Source: Nitrospira sp. (GTDB lineage: Bacteria; Nitrospirota; Nitrospiria; Nitrospirales; Nitrospiraceae). From it: DNA of 64,000 bases. Positions 63,870 through 64,000 of the stretch are shown here, in pieces. The translations under genes were made by a program, and so were the position numbers. How positions within the stretch are numbered: position 1 is the first letter of the stretch; each line of letters starts with the position of its first letter. A model generated the notes under the pieces. The model did no database searches. It was given only the letters and a program-made list of their open reading frames with translations, and was not told where the DNA came from. Where the stretch lies: NCBI GenBank assembly GCA_030123565.1, contig CP126122.1, positions 2,305,001-2,369,000 of the forward strand, in the 5' to 3' direction.

Positions 63870-64000
63870 ATCGGCAGGAGCGGCCGATCCGATGCTGTTG
63901 GCGCATTCACATGTGAAACCGCAACTCGCCACATGAGGGATGCGGTTGCACAGGACTCACGAGACATGCTAACCAAAAAGAGGGGCCGTGCACGCTCGCG

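Larger units (their letters stand above)
63674..64000. other. right-edge region with recombination-like repeats
   Basis: 327 bp with no complete gene. It holds a TTGGTGCCAA direct repeat, the second tRNA-Lys-like repeat, a 9-bp hairpin at 63867-63891 (CGGATCGGC and GCCGATCCG) and a 7-bp inverted repeat at 63917-63923 and 63941-63947. A frame opening at ATG 63966 (MLTKKRGRARS) runs off the window and could be the start of an integrase or other gene; that is unproven. Confidence 0.45.

Overview
The window looks like a chromosomal segment of a Nitrospira-type bacterium (Nitrospirota). This is inferred from the mix of a GC-rich core, several small lipoproteins and DUF-family proteins, a cytidylyltransferase-type sugar cluster, and a palindromic repeat at 41,630-41,771 of a kind I remember from Nitrospira genomes. 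No rRNA or other taxonomic marker is present, so the assignment is tentative.

Region 1 (1-7,366, minus strand) is a surface-polysaccharide locus. It holds a DUF4910 aminopeptidase-like protein cut by the window edge, a 3,5-epimerase (rfbC), a sugar C-methyltransferase, an NAD-dependent epimerase, an L-2-hydroxyglutarate-oxidase-like FAD enzyme, glucose-1-phosphate cytidylyltransferase (rfbF), and the ABC exporter pair wzt/wzm. Together they suggest a branched deoxysugar made from CDP-glucose and exported by an ABC route.

Region 2 (7,835-15,624, minus strand) is a tightly coupled exopolysaccharide operon of the kind found with XrtA/PEP-CTERM systems. In transcription order it encodes a PilZ protein, two Wza/SLBB-type export proteins, an outer-membrane barrel, a Wzz/BY-kinase, a polyprenyl-phosphate sugar transferase and a DUF3473-type deacetylase. 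A PAS-like/LuxR regulator is divergent from it. No exosortase, Wzx or Wzy is in view.

Region 3 (17,044-43,440) is housekeeping: glgA, recO, mgtE, era, ftsB, eno, gatB, gatA, panD, gatC, glmS and glmU, a DUF502 protein, tmk, holB, metG, ftsH, a CDF transporter, a G3E GTPase and a PAP2 phosphatase. Two notable points are panD lying between gatC and gatA, and an AT-rich segment inside metG that looks like a recombination patch. Two intergenic palindromic elements lie at 25,309-25,402 and 41,630-41,771.

Region 4 (43,764-47,856) is accessory DNA. It has an antitoxin remnant without its HTH, a frameshifted zinc-ribbon gene, a previously hidden 45-residue CxxC ORF, a gene with a C-terminal TIR-like (Cap12/Pycsar effector) domain, and an IS481 element inserted at the 3' end of that gene. 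The zinc-ribbon, CxxC and TIR genes are closely packed and may be a small defence module.

Region 5 (48,252-63,378, plus strand) is the strongest candidate for an undescribed system. It is a 15-kb coupled operon of five very large proteins: a metzincin/M64-like metallopeptidase, a DUF6603 protein, and three large proteins of 936, 1456 and 600 residues that I cannot assign. Just beyond it, an orphan Imm32 gene lies between two copies of a 16-bp repeat identical to a tRNA-Lys anticodon arm, which looks like an integration footprint.
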